A stretch of 64,000 nucleotides of DNA from Thalassotalea sp. PS06 (lineage in GTDB: Bacteria; Pseudomonadota; Gammaproteobacteria; Enterobacterales; Alteromonadaceae). Below the pieces are notes generated by a model that did not search any database, was not told the origin of the DNA, and was given only the letters and a program-made list of their open reading frames with translations. Below, piece by piece: positions 9,059 through 17,559 of this stretch. The position numbers were made by a program, and so were the translations under genes. The stretch is taken from the NCBI RefSeq assembly GCF_007197775.1, contig NZ_CP041638.1, positions 1,302,001-1,366,000 of the forward strand. Reading direction: 5' to 3'. The stretch's first letter is position 1; each line of letters starts with the position of its first letter.

Positions 9059-9439
9059 TTGTTTATTGTGGTTTATTGGTTTTTAACAAACCCTGTGTAT
9101 CCATGGTTTGAATGTCAGGAAGAACAACAGAAAAGGAAGGACTTCGCAATATCGATTAACACTTGCAGTGCAATTGGTATTATCAATTCAGCGACGAAAG
9201 ATTTTGCAGAGTTTCAGGATTATTGGCTTGAGCAATTTTCGCTGCAGCAAGCGAAAGCAAAACAAGTGAGGGATTCGCCAAGCATCTACACCTACAACGA
9301 AGATATCTTACTTCATCAAGAATTATTGTTTAAAGCGGGTGAGTCAGGTAGCTTCCTGATCGCGTATCTTGGGGTGGACGGCACATACCAGCACAATCGC
9401 CAACATTTTGTCGATTTTCTGTCAAAGAATGGATTATAA
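9059..9439 (+). CDS. Hypothetical protein, probably a remnant without a good start
   Basis: A 126-codon frame with no ATG near its beginning; only TTG at 9059 and GTG at 9068 or 9095 are available, with no ribosome-binding site. The C-terminal 90 residues (DFAEFQDYWLEQFSL...NRQHFVDFLSKNGL) have ordinary protein composition, so this may be the 3' end of a larger gene that lost its front. I do not recognise the family. It follows the receptor terminator and has no partner gene. Confidence 0.35.
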   Translation: MFIVVYWFLTNPVYPWFECQEEQQKRKDFAISINTCSAIGIINSATKDFAEFQDYWLEQFSLQQAKAKQVRDSPSIYTYNEDILLHQELLFKAGESGSFLIAYLGVDGTYQHNRQHFVDFLSKNGL

Positions 9440-9883
9440 ATAGTAGAAAAAAGATTTTAAGATAGTAGAAAAAGGATTAGATATGCACATTTTCAAACAA
9501 GCATACCTAATCCTATTTTCTTACAGAAATCAAAAACAAACCTGATTTTTTACCTCACATTTGCTTTCTATGTACCCATCCTTAGGTGCACTAAAATTAA
9601 CCTTCTAGAACAAATATTCTAATTTTGGTTAGATATTAACCACGGTTAAATCAGGGACTAAAATCCCAAATAATTCCTTTGCTGTCAACAAGATCGGACC
9701 AGTTAAATTAGAGCAATCAATCTAATTGTGCCGTATTTTTAGACAAAGATTCTGAAAAACAAACATTTTTTGTTTTCACTAAAAATTGACTCAATTGCAA
9801 TATGGCAAATCACTGGCAAATGCTTAGGTGCAATGTTAATCTCTGCCCACATTCAAACAGCAACCCGGTTTTTCTTCCCTTAA
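9440..9883. other. Intergenic region upstream of the AraC gene
   Basis: 444 bp, AT-rich, with no gene. It includes a stretch at about 9584-9612 (GGTGCACTAAAATTAACC then TTCTAGAAC) that resembles the leader just downstream of the dyads of the two receptor genes. CTTAGGTGCA at 9581 recurs in similar form (CTTAGGTGCAATG) at about 9822. The AraC promoter must lie here. Confidence 0.4.
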
Positions 9884-10933
9884 ATGAGTTCATTGAACCT
9901 GTTCTTAAGTCACTTTGCTTTTGCCCAATTTACCCTGGCATTTTTGATTCTTTTTCCCCGAGCAAAGCAGTCATTGCAGGTACGTTTGTATTGCATCCTG
10001 ATGGCGACCGTAATGTTGTACCTGATCCCACAGATGTTCGGCACCTTGCCGTTGTACAGTGTTGCCTGGGTAGTGGTCTTTGTTGCATCGAATATCTTAC
10101 CCGGGGTGTTTTACCTAGTCGGCTTGAGTGTATTTAGTGACCGCATTGAGATAAAACCCTGGCAATATTCACTGGCCTTCCTGCCCCTGGCATTAGCCTC
10201 AATGGCACAAATTTTGTTGGCGTTGAATAATCCGCCGCCCGATTCAATAGCCATGTTGGCATCGGTCATTAAAGTTTGCGTCATGCTGATTGAGCTAGGG
10301 CTAATGTCCTATGCATTGTTTATCGCCCTGAAATTCTGGCGTGACGATTTGGTTGCTGAACGTCGTTTTATCCGCGGTTCTGTCATTAGTTTTTGCGCAG
10401 CATATATCTTATTGGTGATTGTGGTAGAGCAACTATTAGGGGTGAGCGGTCTCTGGTTGATTACCGGTAAGCTCGGTATGTTGGCCATTCTTGCAACCGG
10501 GTTAAATATCATGTTGTTGCAAACCAGACCTAACTCCATGTTCGAACCGCCTAAGCAAAATGTCGAAATAGTTGATAGCAATGAGGCACCATTGCAACAA
10601 CTCGAACAAGCAATGCGAGAAGAAAAGTTGTATCAACAGGAAGGTTTGACCATAGCAAAACTTGCCCGCCATTTGGGCTTTGGAGAACAAAAACTGCGGT
10701 CGTTAATCAATGGCGTTTTAGGTTATCGGAACTTTAATGACTACCTGAATTTTTTCCGTATCGAAGAAGTCAGCAAGCAATTGCTGGTGCCGGAAAATTC
10801 ATCAACGCCAATCCTGACGTTAGCTATGAATAGCGGTTTTCGATCGCTAAGTTCGTTCAATAAGGCGTTTAAAGACACCCATGGTGTCACCCCAAGCCAA
10901 TATCGTAAAAATAGCGGGATAACCTATAAATAA
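9884..10933 (+). CDS. AraC-family transcriptional regulator with membrane-spanning N-terminal half
   Basis: 349 residues. The first 210 or so are strongly hydrophobic, with about seven predicted transmembrane helices (for example VVVFVASNILPGVFYLVGL and YSLAFLPLALASMAQILLAL). The last 100 form an AraC/XylS DNA-binding domain with two helix-turn-helix motifs (LTIAKLARHLGF and ILTLAMNSGFRSLSSFNKAFKDTHGVTPSQYR). This layout suggests a regulator that senses a signal in or across the membrane and binds DNA from the membrane. It directly precedes the cytochrome operon, and a pair of direct repeats lies between them. The ligand is unknown. Confidence 0.85.
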   Translation: MSSLNLFLSHFAFAQFTLAFLILFPRAKQSLQVRLYCILMATVMLYLIPQMFGTLPLYSVAWVVVFVASNILPGVFYLVGLSVFSDRIEIKPWQYSLAFLPLALASMAQILLALNNPPPDSIAMLASVIKVCVMLIELGLMSYALFIALKFWRDDLVAERRFIRGSVISFCAAYILLVIVVEQLLGVSGLWLITGKLGMLAILATGLNIMLLQTRPNSMFEPPKQNVEIVDSNEAPLQQLEQAMREEKLYQQEGLTIAKLARHLGFGEQKLRSLINGVLGYRNFNDYLNFFRIEEVSKQLLVPENSSTPILTLAMNSGFRSLSSFNKAFKDTHGVTPSQYRKNSGITYK

Positions 10934-10947
10934 TGCGGGTTTTCAAG

Positions 10948-10979
10948 GAATCCGTCAGACTTTTTTACGAATCCGTAAG
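10948..10979 (+). promoter_or_regulatory. Direct repeats 21 bp apart, candidate AraC-type operator
   Basis: GAATCCGTCAG (10948-10958) and GAATCCGTAAG (10969-10979) match at 10 of 11 positions and are spaced by 21 bp, two helical turns. This is the usual arrangement of half-sites for AraC proteins. They lie between the AraC gene and the cytochrome operon. A separate perfect dyad TAGTTG-AAC-CAACTA follows at 11001-11015. Confidence 0.5.
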
Positions 10980-11058
10980 CATTTAAATCTGCAAATTGTA
11001 TAGTTGAACCAACTACGATTGAAGATAGAACATATTGCAGACCTCAAAGGTGACTTTC

Positions 11059-11724
11059 GTGATAAGTAAAATGACAAAAACAATTTCCTCTTTTTTTACT
11101 TTGGGATTCCTGTCTCTGGTTTTTAATTCGGCAATGGCTTTTTCTGAAGCTCAGGGTGATGCCGAAAACGGTAAAAATCTATATCAAACCTGTGTCGCTT
11201 GTCATGGTGATAAAGGCCAGGGTAATGACGCCATGCAAGCACCATCGTTAGCAGGTCAGTACACCTGGTATTTATCGATGCAGCTGGATAATTACAATGC
11301 CGGCAAACGTGGTACCCAAGCAGGTGATACTGCTGGTATGCAAATGGTACCGATGGCGAAACTGGTTGCCGATGAAAAAGCCAAAGCTGATGTATTGGCC
11401 TACATTGCGACCTTCGAAGTAGAAGCTGCTGCTAAACCTGAACTAGATGCCGATACCCTGCGCAATGGTAACCGCCAATACACATCACAGTGTGCAGCCT
11501 GTCACGGCAATAACGCTAAAGGAAACGAAGCGTTAAAATCACCAAATCTCACCACACTTTCAGCAGATTACTTAACTCGCCAATTACAAAATTACAAAGC
11601 GGGTATTCGCGGCTATCATCAGGATGATAAATACGGTCGTCAAATGCGTATGATGGCTAACACCATCAGCAATGATAAAAATCTCAAGGACATCGTTTCA
11701 TTTATCCAAACCTTAGATAAATAA
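11059..11724 (+). CDS. Periplasmic di-haem cytochrome c (c4/c553-like)
   Basis: 221 residues from GTG at 11059, chosen because AAAGGTGA (11046-11053) sits 5 bp upstream; ATG at 11071 is the alternative. A signal peptide ends near NSAMA. Two class I haem sites are present, CVACH at residues 45-49 and CAACH at 145-149, each followed by a Met-containing segment (MVPMAKL and MRMMANT) able to supply the sixth ligand. The two halves are internally duplicated, as in cytochrome c4. It probably carries electrons between the MauG-like peroxidase encoded 5 bp downstream and the respiratory chain. The first gene of a three-gene operon. Confidence 0.88.
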   Translation: MISKMTKTISSFFTLGFLSLVFNSAMAFSEAQGDAENGKNLYQTCVACHGDKGQGNDAMQAPSLAGQYTWYLSMQLDNYNAGKRGTQAGDTAGMQMVPMAKLVADEKAKADVLAYIATFEVEAAAKPELDADTLRNGNRQYTSQCAACHGNNAKGNEALKSPNLTTLSADYLTRQLQNYKAGIRGYHQDDKYGRQMRMMANTISNDKNLKDIVSFIQTLDK

Positions 11725-11729
11725 TTGAG

Positions 11730-13085
11730 ATGAAATTTATGATTGCAGTTAAATCTAAATTTCAAAACCTGATAAGTTTAGGAATCGCCCTGATCGCAGG
11801 ACTGTCTTTGGCACTGGTATTCGCCTCCATGTCAAAAGCTCAGGCGAGCGACGCGGCGAACTTCGAATTAAAGCAACATTGTCCACCAAGTTTTGAGAAA
11901 AACGCCAAAGGCCATTGCATGCTGCGCACCATGTACGAGTTTTATAACTCGGTACAAAACCGCGGCGTAGGCGGCACCCAAACCTCATTGCCTGATCATC
12001 GTGATGGCTTCACTCCGGCGCAAATCGATTTAGGTCGTTACTTGTTTTTCGATCCGTTATTGTCAAAAGATGGTTCACTATCCTGTGCCAGTTGTCATCA
12101 GCCGGACAAAGGCTTTAGTGATGATATGGACAGAAGCGTCGGTGTAACCGGGGAGAAAGTGCCGCGCAGTGCACCAACCTTATGGAACGTGGCGTTTTTA
12201 GATAGATTCTTCTGGGATGGTCGTGCCGATACCCTGGAAGAGCAAGCCGTTGGCCCATTGTTTGACCCAAAAGAGATGGGTAACAACCCGCAACAGCTAT
12301 TGGCATCGTTGCGCGGCAATGACAGCTACCCGAGCATGTTCAAACAGGCATTTCCAGAAACCGAGCAAATTGAAATCGAGCAAGTGGCAACTGCTTTAGC
12401 GGCATTCCAGACCTCATTAATTTCACTGAACTCGCGATATGATCAATATGCCCATGGCTTTCATGATGCATTGAGTGAAAATGAAATTAAGGGGATGAAT
12501 ATTTTCCGTTCCTTCGTGGCAAGGTGCGCTGAGTGTCATCAACCGCCACTGTTTACCAATAATCAAATTGCGGTGATTGGTACGCCAGAGCCAGAAGGTA
12601 TGCCTTTTGACCCGGGTGCGGAAGTGCCATTCAATGACAAGCGTATGCGTGGCGGGTTTAAAGTACCCACGCTTCGCAATATTGCCAAAACCGCGCCATA
12701 CATGCATTCTGGTGGTATGAAAAGCTTAAGAGAAGCGGCAGGATTTTATACCAAGGGCCGTGGACATGCGGTGCCGGAAGGGGAAGAGTTAATCATTCAT
12801 TGGCATATTTGGGAACCAAATCTGACCGATGAAGAACTGGACCGAATTGTCGATTTTCTCCATGCTTTAACGGATGAAAGTCTGACACCGCAAATACCAT
12901 CGGTTTTACCATCAGGTTTGCCAGCGGTAGATGCAAAATATGCAGCGAGTCTGCAGAACAATAAAGTTTTATCAGGGGATAAACCGATGCCTTCAGTGAG
13001 CAATAATAAAAAGTTGGGGGCATCATCCATTAACAATCAACAACAAGAACACACAGAGGAAGTAAGCGGAGATATTTATGAGTAA
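11730..13085 (+). CDS. MauG / cytochrome c peroxidase-family di-haem protein
   Basis: 451 residues. An N-terminal signal or anchor (LISLGIALIAGLSLALVFASM) precedes two haem c sites, CASCH at 119-123 and CAECH at 266-270. The family signatures LGRYLFFDPLLSKDGSLSC, PRSAPTLWNVAF, FWDGRADTLEEQA and FKVPTLRNIAKTAPYMHSG are all seen. Bacterial CcP reduces H2O2, while MauG homologues oxidise protein residues. A conserved Trp-containing bridge region is visible but the sequence alone does not separate the two activities. A C-terminal extension of about 60 residues after HALTDES is Asn/Gln-rich. It overlaps the next gene by 8 bp. ATG 11739 is an alternative start. Confidence 0.85.
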   Translation: MKFMIAVKSKFQNLISLGIALIAGLSLALVFASMSKAQASDAANFELKQHCPPSFEKNAKGHCMLRTMYEFYNSVQNRGVGGTQTSLPDHRDGFTPAQIDLGRYLFFDPLLSKDGSLSCASCHQPDKGFSDDMDRSVGVTGEKVPRSAPTLWNVAFLDRFFWDGRADTLEEQAVGPLFDPKEMGNNPQQLLASLRGNDSYPSMFKQAFPETEQIEIEQVATALAAFQTSLISLNSRYDQYAHGFHDALSENEIKGMNIFRSFVARCAECHQPPLFTNNQIAVIGTPEPEGMPFDPGAEVPFNDKRMRGGFKVPTLRNIAKTAPYMHSGGMKSLREAAGFYTKGRGHAVPEGEELIIHWHIWEPNLTDEELDRIVDFLHALTDESLTPQIPSVLPSGLPAVDAKYAASLQNNKVLSGDKPMPSVSNNKKLGASSINNQQQEHTEEVSGDIYE

Positions 13086-14595
13086 AGGAAAGGTTATATT
13101 ATCGGCAGTACTGATTGCTGCTGCCTTTGCTGGGGGCACGTATTATGGCGGTAAAAATAGTGCGCCAGTGATCACCTCAAGTGCTGGTGGCGCGAGCTTT
13201 ACCGGTGGTTACGACAAATCGAAGGATATCCAGGCTCAGGCCGGAACCACAGAAGTTGTCGACTTAAAAGCTACAGGTAATGTTATCGTCGTAAATGAAG
13301 GTGAGTTAATCATGGACGCGGTAAAAGCTGCGCAACCAGGTGACACCATTCAAATTATGCCAGGTACCTATCACGAAACCGTTTACGTCGACAAAGAAAG
13401 CATTTCTTTAGTAGGTGTTATTAAAGAAGGCGAGCGCGCAACTTTAGACGGTAAAGGCGTGCTCAATGATGCGATTTTATATTCAGGTAACAACTTCGTT
13501 GTTGAGAACCTGAAAATTACTCAATACAAGGGTAACGGTATCATGGGTCAGGCGGGTAACAACTTTGTGATCCGCAACAACGTAATCGTTGATACCGGTA
13601 TCTACGGTATCTTCCCGCAACTTGGTAAAAACGGTGTGGTTGAGCACAACGTAATCTCTGGTATTGAAGATGCGGCGATTTACGTTGGTATGAGTGACAA
13701 TATTCAGGTTGCATACAACGACGTATTTGAATCGGTAGCCGGTATTGAAATCGAAAACTCTCGTCATGCCATTGTTGAGAACAACTATGTTCACAACAAC
13801 ACCGGCGGTATCCTGGCGTTCATCACTCCGGGTCTGCCAATCAAAACCACCTATGACGTTATTATCCGTAACAACTTTGTGGTTGATAACAACCACGAAA
13901 ACTTCGCAATTCCAGGCTCTATGGTTGCGATGATCCCACCAGGTTCAGGTATCGTAGTTTGGGCTGGCGATGATGTCATCATTGAAGGCAATATTATCAC
14001 TAACAACAAAACCGCAGGTATCCTGATTTCTGACCATATCTCATTTGGTAATGCTACTGGTGACCCAGACTCAGAACCTTACCCAGATCGTACTATGATT
14101 TTGGATAACCTGATGATGGATAACGGCTACGACACCATTGATGAAGTCAAAGCGTTAATGCTAACTGAGTTCAAACAAGGTAAGCCGGATATCGTAAAAG
14201 TTGGTGGTGGTATCGATTCATGTATCATCAACCGTCACCGTTATGTGACCGTTGGTGTAGATGATTGGAAAGAGTGTGATTTCACCAATACTGACAACAT
14301 TGACACTTATCTGTTAGATTCTCCAGTTCCACCGCGTGATATCGACCCATCTGAGCGTGGTAAAATTGCTTACCTTGGTATCTGTACTGGTTGTCATACC
14401 TACTCAGGCACTATGATTGGTCCTCCGGTACAAACCATCCAGGCATTGTACATGGATAATCCTGAAGGCTTAGCTGAGTGGATTGCCAACCCAACCAAGA
14501 AGCGTGATGACTTCCCGGAAATGCCACCGCAAAACTATCTTGATGAAGAGACTCGTCTAGCGGTAGCAAAATACATGTTATCCGCTAAAAACTAA
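13078..14595 (+). CDS. Parallel beta-helix repeat protein fused to a C-terminal cytochrome c domain
   Basis: 505 residues, with ATG at 13078 behind GGAG. An N-terminal anchor or signal (ILSAVLIAAAFAGGTYYGG) is followed by many right-handed beta-helix turns between about 70 and 390, with recurring VIVRNN-like Asn ladders (FVIRNNVIVDTGIYG, VEHNVISGIEDAA, AIVENNYVHNNTGG). The last 70 residues are a mono-haem cytochrome c domain with CTGCH at 436-440 and a candidate Met ligand at 482 (FPEMPP). Beta-helix proteins of this kind have been noted paired with c-type haem proteins, with unknown function. Co-transcription with a peroxidase and a di-haem cytochrome suggests an electron-transferring periplasmic complex acting on a glycan or another polymer; that is inference. 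Confidence 0.82.
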   Translation: MSKGKVILSAVLIAAAFAGGTYYGGKNSAPVITSSAGGASFTGGYDKSKDIQAQAGTTEVVDLKATGNVIVVNEGELIMDAVKAAQPGDTIQIMPGTYHETVYVDKESISLVGVIKEGERATLDGKGVLNDAILYSGNNFVVENLKITQYKGNGIMGQAGNNFVIRNNVIVDTGIYGIFPQLGKNGVVEHNVISGIEDAAIYVGMSDNIQVAYNDVFESVAGIEIENSRHAIVENNYVHNNTGGILAFITPGLPIKTTYDVIIRNNFVVDNNHENFAIPGSMVAMIPPGSGIVVWAGDDVIIEGNIITNNKTAGILISDHISFGNATGDPDSEPYPDRTMILDNLMMDNGYDTIDEVKALMLTEFKQGKPDIVKVGGGIDSCIINRHRYVTVGVDDWKECDFTNTDNIDTYLLDSPVPPRDIDPSERGKIAYLGICTGCHTYSGTMIGPPVQTIQALYMDNPEGLAEWIANPTKKRDDFPEMPPQNYLDEETRLAVAKYMLSAKN

Positions 14596-14614
14596 TCCGT
14601 TAGTTTATGCATGA

Positions 14615-14643
14615 AAAAGCCAGGTATTTGACCTGGCTTTTTT
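14615..14643 (+). terminator. Terminator of the cytochrome operon (bidirectional)
   Basis: AAAAGCCAGGT (14615-14625) pairs with ACCTGGCTTTT (14631-14641) across a 5-nt loop. T-rich sequence follows on both strands, so it can also serve the convergent acetyltransferase gene. Confidence 0.88.
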
Positions 14644-14686
14644 GTACCTGTTAATTACCTAACAATAGATATTCAAGAAAATGAGG

Positions 14687-15109
14687 TTATTCGCAATGGC
14701 GCCAAATCATGGGCACTAGTTCGTGGTTTTTACGGTAGGCCTTAAAACGCAATTGTAGATCTTCTGGTAGGTCAATCAATGACACGGCGGTAAAGCCATT
14801 TTTGGTATACAAGGGGCTTAGTTCGGGTGCACAAAAACATATGAGTCTTGGGTAATGTTTCTGACATTCGATAAGTAATTTTGTCGCAAGACCTTGATGC
14901 TGCCAACATTCTGCTACGACCAAAGCATGCAGAAACGAATGACTGTCTTTAAAAGAGATAATAACCGAGGCAATGATGTCCTGATTATCGCGGACCAGGT
15001 AGGTCATGTCGTCACCAAGAAAGCGGGCGGAATAGCGCTGCTGCTTGTAAAAGCGTTGAATCGCTTTTTTATCGGATTTATCGGCGGTTTCGATGAAAAA
15101 ATCTGACAT
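14687..15109 (-). CDS. GNAT-family N-acetyltransferase
   Basis: 140 residues, a single GNAT domain. The acetyl-CoA loop motif is in CWQHQGLATKLLIECQK, motif D-like sequence is SPLYTKNGFTAVSLIDLP, and the beta4 strand is FLHALVVAECW. The acceptor substrate is not evident. The C-terminus is slightly extended (AYRKNHELVPMIWRHCE), ending in the MxW pattern common in GNATs acting on small amines. It is a monocistronic gene whose terminator is shared with the convergent cytochrome operon. Confidence 0.75.
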   Translation of the reverse strand: MSDFFIETADKSDKKAIQRFYKQQRYSARFLGDDMTYLVRDNQDIIASVIISFKDSHSFLHALVVAECWQHQGLATKLLIECQKHYPRLICFCAPELSPLYTKNGFTAVSLIDLPEDLQLRFKAYRKNHELVPMIWRHCE

Positions 15110-15145
15110 GGAAAATCGTATAGGAAATCGAGTTGGAAATTTTAG

Positions 15146-15223
15146 GGGGACAGAGTCGTTAACTTATAAGGTGTAAACTACTGATAATTATCAGTAATGT
15201 TTTTTGATAATTGACTCTGACCC
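15146..15223. repeat. REP-like element bounded by GACAGAGTC / GACTCTGACCC
   Basis: 78 bp with inverted ends GGGGACAGAGTC and GACTCTGACCC. An element of the same size and ends lies at 24237-24315. The interior contains a perfect 16-bp palindrome ACTGATAATTATCAGT at 15180-15195. It lies between ilvH and the GNAT gene and has no coding capacity. Confidence 0.6.
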
Positions 15224-15241
15224 TCATCAAAAGCGCTTCGG

Positions 15242-15742
15242 TTAAGAAGCGCGCAGGGCTTTTTCGCCGCGGGCAATGCCGACGGTGCCGGAACGAACCA
15301 CTTCGATGATTTCCGTCTCATGGCTCAGGATTTTGATAAATGCTGAGGTTTTTTCCTCATCGCCGGTAAGCTGGATGGTGTATATCTGCTTACCAATATC
15401 GATGACATCGCCGCGGAAAATATCGGCAATGCGTTTTACTTCAGTACGAGCTTTGTCGCTCATCGCCAACACTTTAACTAAAACAATTTCACGTTCAATG
15501 TGAGCACGCTCGGTTAAATCGGCAACCTTGATAACATCAATAAGCTTGTTTACCTGCTTAGTGATCTGCTCAAGTACTTTGTCATCTCCGCGAGTTGTAA
15601 TGGTGATACGGGACAAACTGGCGTCATCGGTTTGCGCCACACTTAAACTTTCGATGTTATAAGCACGTTGCGAAAACAATCCGACAATTCGGGATAAAGA
15701 GCCGGGTTCATTCTCCAGCAAAATAGATAGAATACGGCGCAT
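15242..15742 (-). CDS. ilvH: Acetolactate synthase isozyme III, small regulatory subunit
   Basis: 166 residues from ATG at 15742, whose A is shared with the ilvI stop codon (TAATG). This start gives the standard IlvH N-terminus MRRILSILLENEPGSLSRIVGLF, an ACT domain that binds valine for feedback inhibition, followed by the C-terminal ACT-like domain that activates the catalytic subunit. A longer in-frame start would run into ilvI and is not needed. Length agrees with E. coli IlvH. It is translationally coupled to ilvI and lies under the same attenuator. Confidence 0.95.
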   Translation of the reverse strand: MRRILSILLENEPGSLSRIVGLFSQRAYNIESLSVAQTDDASLSRITITTRGDDKVLEQITKQVNKLIDVIKVADLTERAHIEREIVLVKVLAMSDKARTEVKRIADIFRGDVIDIGKQIYTIQLTGDEEKTSAFIKILSHETEIIEVVRSGTVGIARGEKALRAS

Positions 15743-17466
15743 TAGACTTTCTCTCCCTTTTTCAGCCACATTTCATCAACCGCGCCAAAACGCACTTGCA
15801 TTGGGTAAACGTGTTCGGTTTCATCAACCAATACATCGACGAAAACCAGACGATCTTTCAGTGCAAATGCACGTTCCATTGCTTCATCGAGCTCACTTGG
15901 GTGATTCACCTGAATGCCCACATGACCATAAGATTCCACCAGTTTTACAAAATCCGGCAATGACTCCATATAAGAAGACGAGTGACGGCCACCATAAATC
16001 ATGTCCTGCCACTGTCTTACCATACCTAGCGAGCGATTATTTAAGGAGACAATTTTTACCGGAAGGTTGTATTGCAAACAGGTGGATAATTCCTGAATGT
16101 TCATTTGAATCGAACCATCACCCGTAACACAAACCACATCTGCGTCAGGGAATGCAACTTTAACGCCCATGGCGGCAGGGAAACCAAAGCCCATGGTGCC
16201 AAGGCCACCGGAGTTTATCCATTGGCGAGGTTTATCAAACGGATAATACTGCGCTGCAAACATCTGGTGCTGACCTACATCAGAGGTAACGTAGGCTTTA
16301 CCTTCGGTATGCTTATAGATGGACTCGACCACTTCCTGGGGCTTAATACGCTCAGGGTCTTTTTCATAGCTGAAGCTGTTCAATGAACGCCATTCATTAA
16401 TTTGCTGCCACCAATCGGCATAAGCGTTTTCATCACGTTGATGGTTGGCTTCATCTAATCCTGCCATCAATTGATCAATGACGACATCAACCAGACCAAC
16501 AATTGGAATGTGAGCATTGATGGTTTTAGAAATCGACGTTGGGTCGATATCAACATGAATGATGGTGGCGTTTGGACAGAATTTCTCAACCTTGTTGGTT
16601 ACCCGATCGTCAAAACGAGCACCAAGGGCAAGGATAACATCGGCATTGGCCATGGCCCTATTGGCCTCAACCGAACCATGCATACCAAGCATTCCAAGGA
16701 AATTAGGGTGTAAGCCACTCAGACCACCAAGGCCCATTAGGGTATTGGTGGTTGGCGCATTTAAACGTTCTACTAATGCGGTTAGTTTGTCGCTGGCATC
16801 AGCCAAAACGATACCGCCACCGGTGTAAATAACCAGACGCTCAGCGCCTAAAATGGTGCTAACCGCTTTACGAATTTGTTTGCTGTGTCCCTTGACATTC
16901 GGGTTATAGGAGCGAAGCTTTACTTCTTTATCTAACACAAATGGCGCCGTGTTATTCGGCATTAAGATGTCTTTCGGTAATTCGATAACGACCGGGCCTG
17001 GTCGGCCGGTTTCTGCCAGATAAAAAGCCTTGGCAAGGACATTAGGTAATTCAACAACAGAGCGACAGTTAAAGCTGTGTTTAACAATCGGGCGGGAACA
17101 ACCGATGATATCGGTTTCCTGGAAAGCATCGTCGCCAATTAACTGTGATGGAACCTGGCCAGCCAGAACTACCATAGGAATGGAATCCATATATGCAGTT
17201 GCAATACCGGTTATGCAATTGGTATTGCCAGGACCTGACGTTGCCAACACCACACCGGTTTTACCGGTAGCGCGGGTGTAGCCATCTGCCATATGGGTGG
17301 CAGCTTGCTCGTGACGGACGAGGATATGTTCGACTTTGTCCTGCTGAAAAATCGCGTCATATATATCCAAAACTGACCCTCCGGGATAGCCAAAGATGTA
17401 ATCCACCTCCAACTCGGCCAGGGCCTTAATCAATAATTGGGAACCACTGTACAACTCTGTTGTCAT
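15742..17466 (-). CDS. ilvI: Acetolactate synthase isozyme III, large catalytic subunit
   Basis: 574 residues, the same length as E. coli IlvI. The enzyme condenses two pyruvates, or pyruvate with 2-oxobutyrate, in the first common step of valine/leucine/isoleucine synthesis, using ThDP, Mg2+ and FAD. The catalytic Glu of the N-terminal domain is in VRHEQAATHMADGYTRATGK, and the ThDP/Mg motif is GDGSIQMNIQELSTCLQYNLPVK with the Asn pair LNNRSLGMV. The gene starts 24 bp after a leader terminator (listed separately), so its transcription is controlled by attenuation. It is followed by ilvH with a one-base overlap. Confidence 0.95.
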   Translation of the reverse strand: MTTELYSGSQLLIKALAELEVDYIFGYPGGSVLDIYDAIFQQDKVEHILVRHEQAATHMADGYTRATGKTGVVLATSGPGNTNCITGIATAYMDSIPMVVLAGQVPSQLIGDDAFQETDIIGCSRPIVKHSFNCRSVVELPNVLAKAFYLAETGRPGPVVIELPKDILMPNNTAPFVLDKEVKLRSYNPNVKGHSKQIRKAVSTILGAERLVIYTGGGIVLADASDKLTALVERLNAPTTNTLMGLGGLSGLHPNFLGMLGMHGSVEANRAMANADVILALGARFDDRVTNKVEKFCPNATIIHVDIDPTSISKTINAHIPIVGLVDVVIDQLMAGLDEANHQRDENAYADWWQQINEWRSLNSFSYEKDPERIKPQEVVESIYKHTEGKAYVTSDVGQHQMFAAQYYPFDKPRQWINSGGLGTMGFGFPAAMGVKVAFPDADVVCVTGDGSIQMNIQELSTCLQYNLPVKIVSLNNRSLGMVRQWQDMIYGGRHSSSYMESLPDFVKLVESYGHVGIQVNHPSELDEAMERAFALKDRLVFVDVLVDETEHVYPMQVRFGAVDEMWLKKGEKV

Positions 17467-17489
17467 TTTTTTTGCCTTTTTTTAAGCCT

Positions 17490-17527
17490 GAAAAAATAAA
17501 AAACCCTCGGTGGTTAGGCGAGGGTTT
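17490..17527 (-). terminator. ilvIH leader attenuator terminator
   Basis: On the minus strand AAACCCTCG (17527-17519) pairs with CGAGGGTTT (17509-17501) and is followed by TTTATTTTTT. The 5' arm can instead pair with GGGTTTTG (minus strand of 17561-17568), the last codons of the leader peptide, through CGAAACCC (17522-17529). That gives mutually exclusive terminator and antiterminator folds. Confidence 0.8.
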
Positions 17528-17559
17528 CGTGAATTTTTATGCGTTTCTTAATTATTCAG

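Noticed and set aside
9802..10137. Plus-strand frame of 111 codons overlapping the start of the AraC gene
   Set aside because: Out of frame with a clear membrane-protein gene, and rich in Cys and Pro in the manner of a shadow frame.
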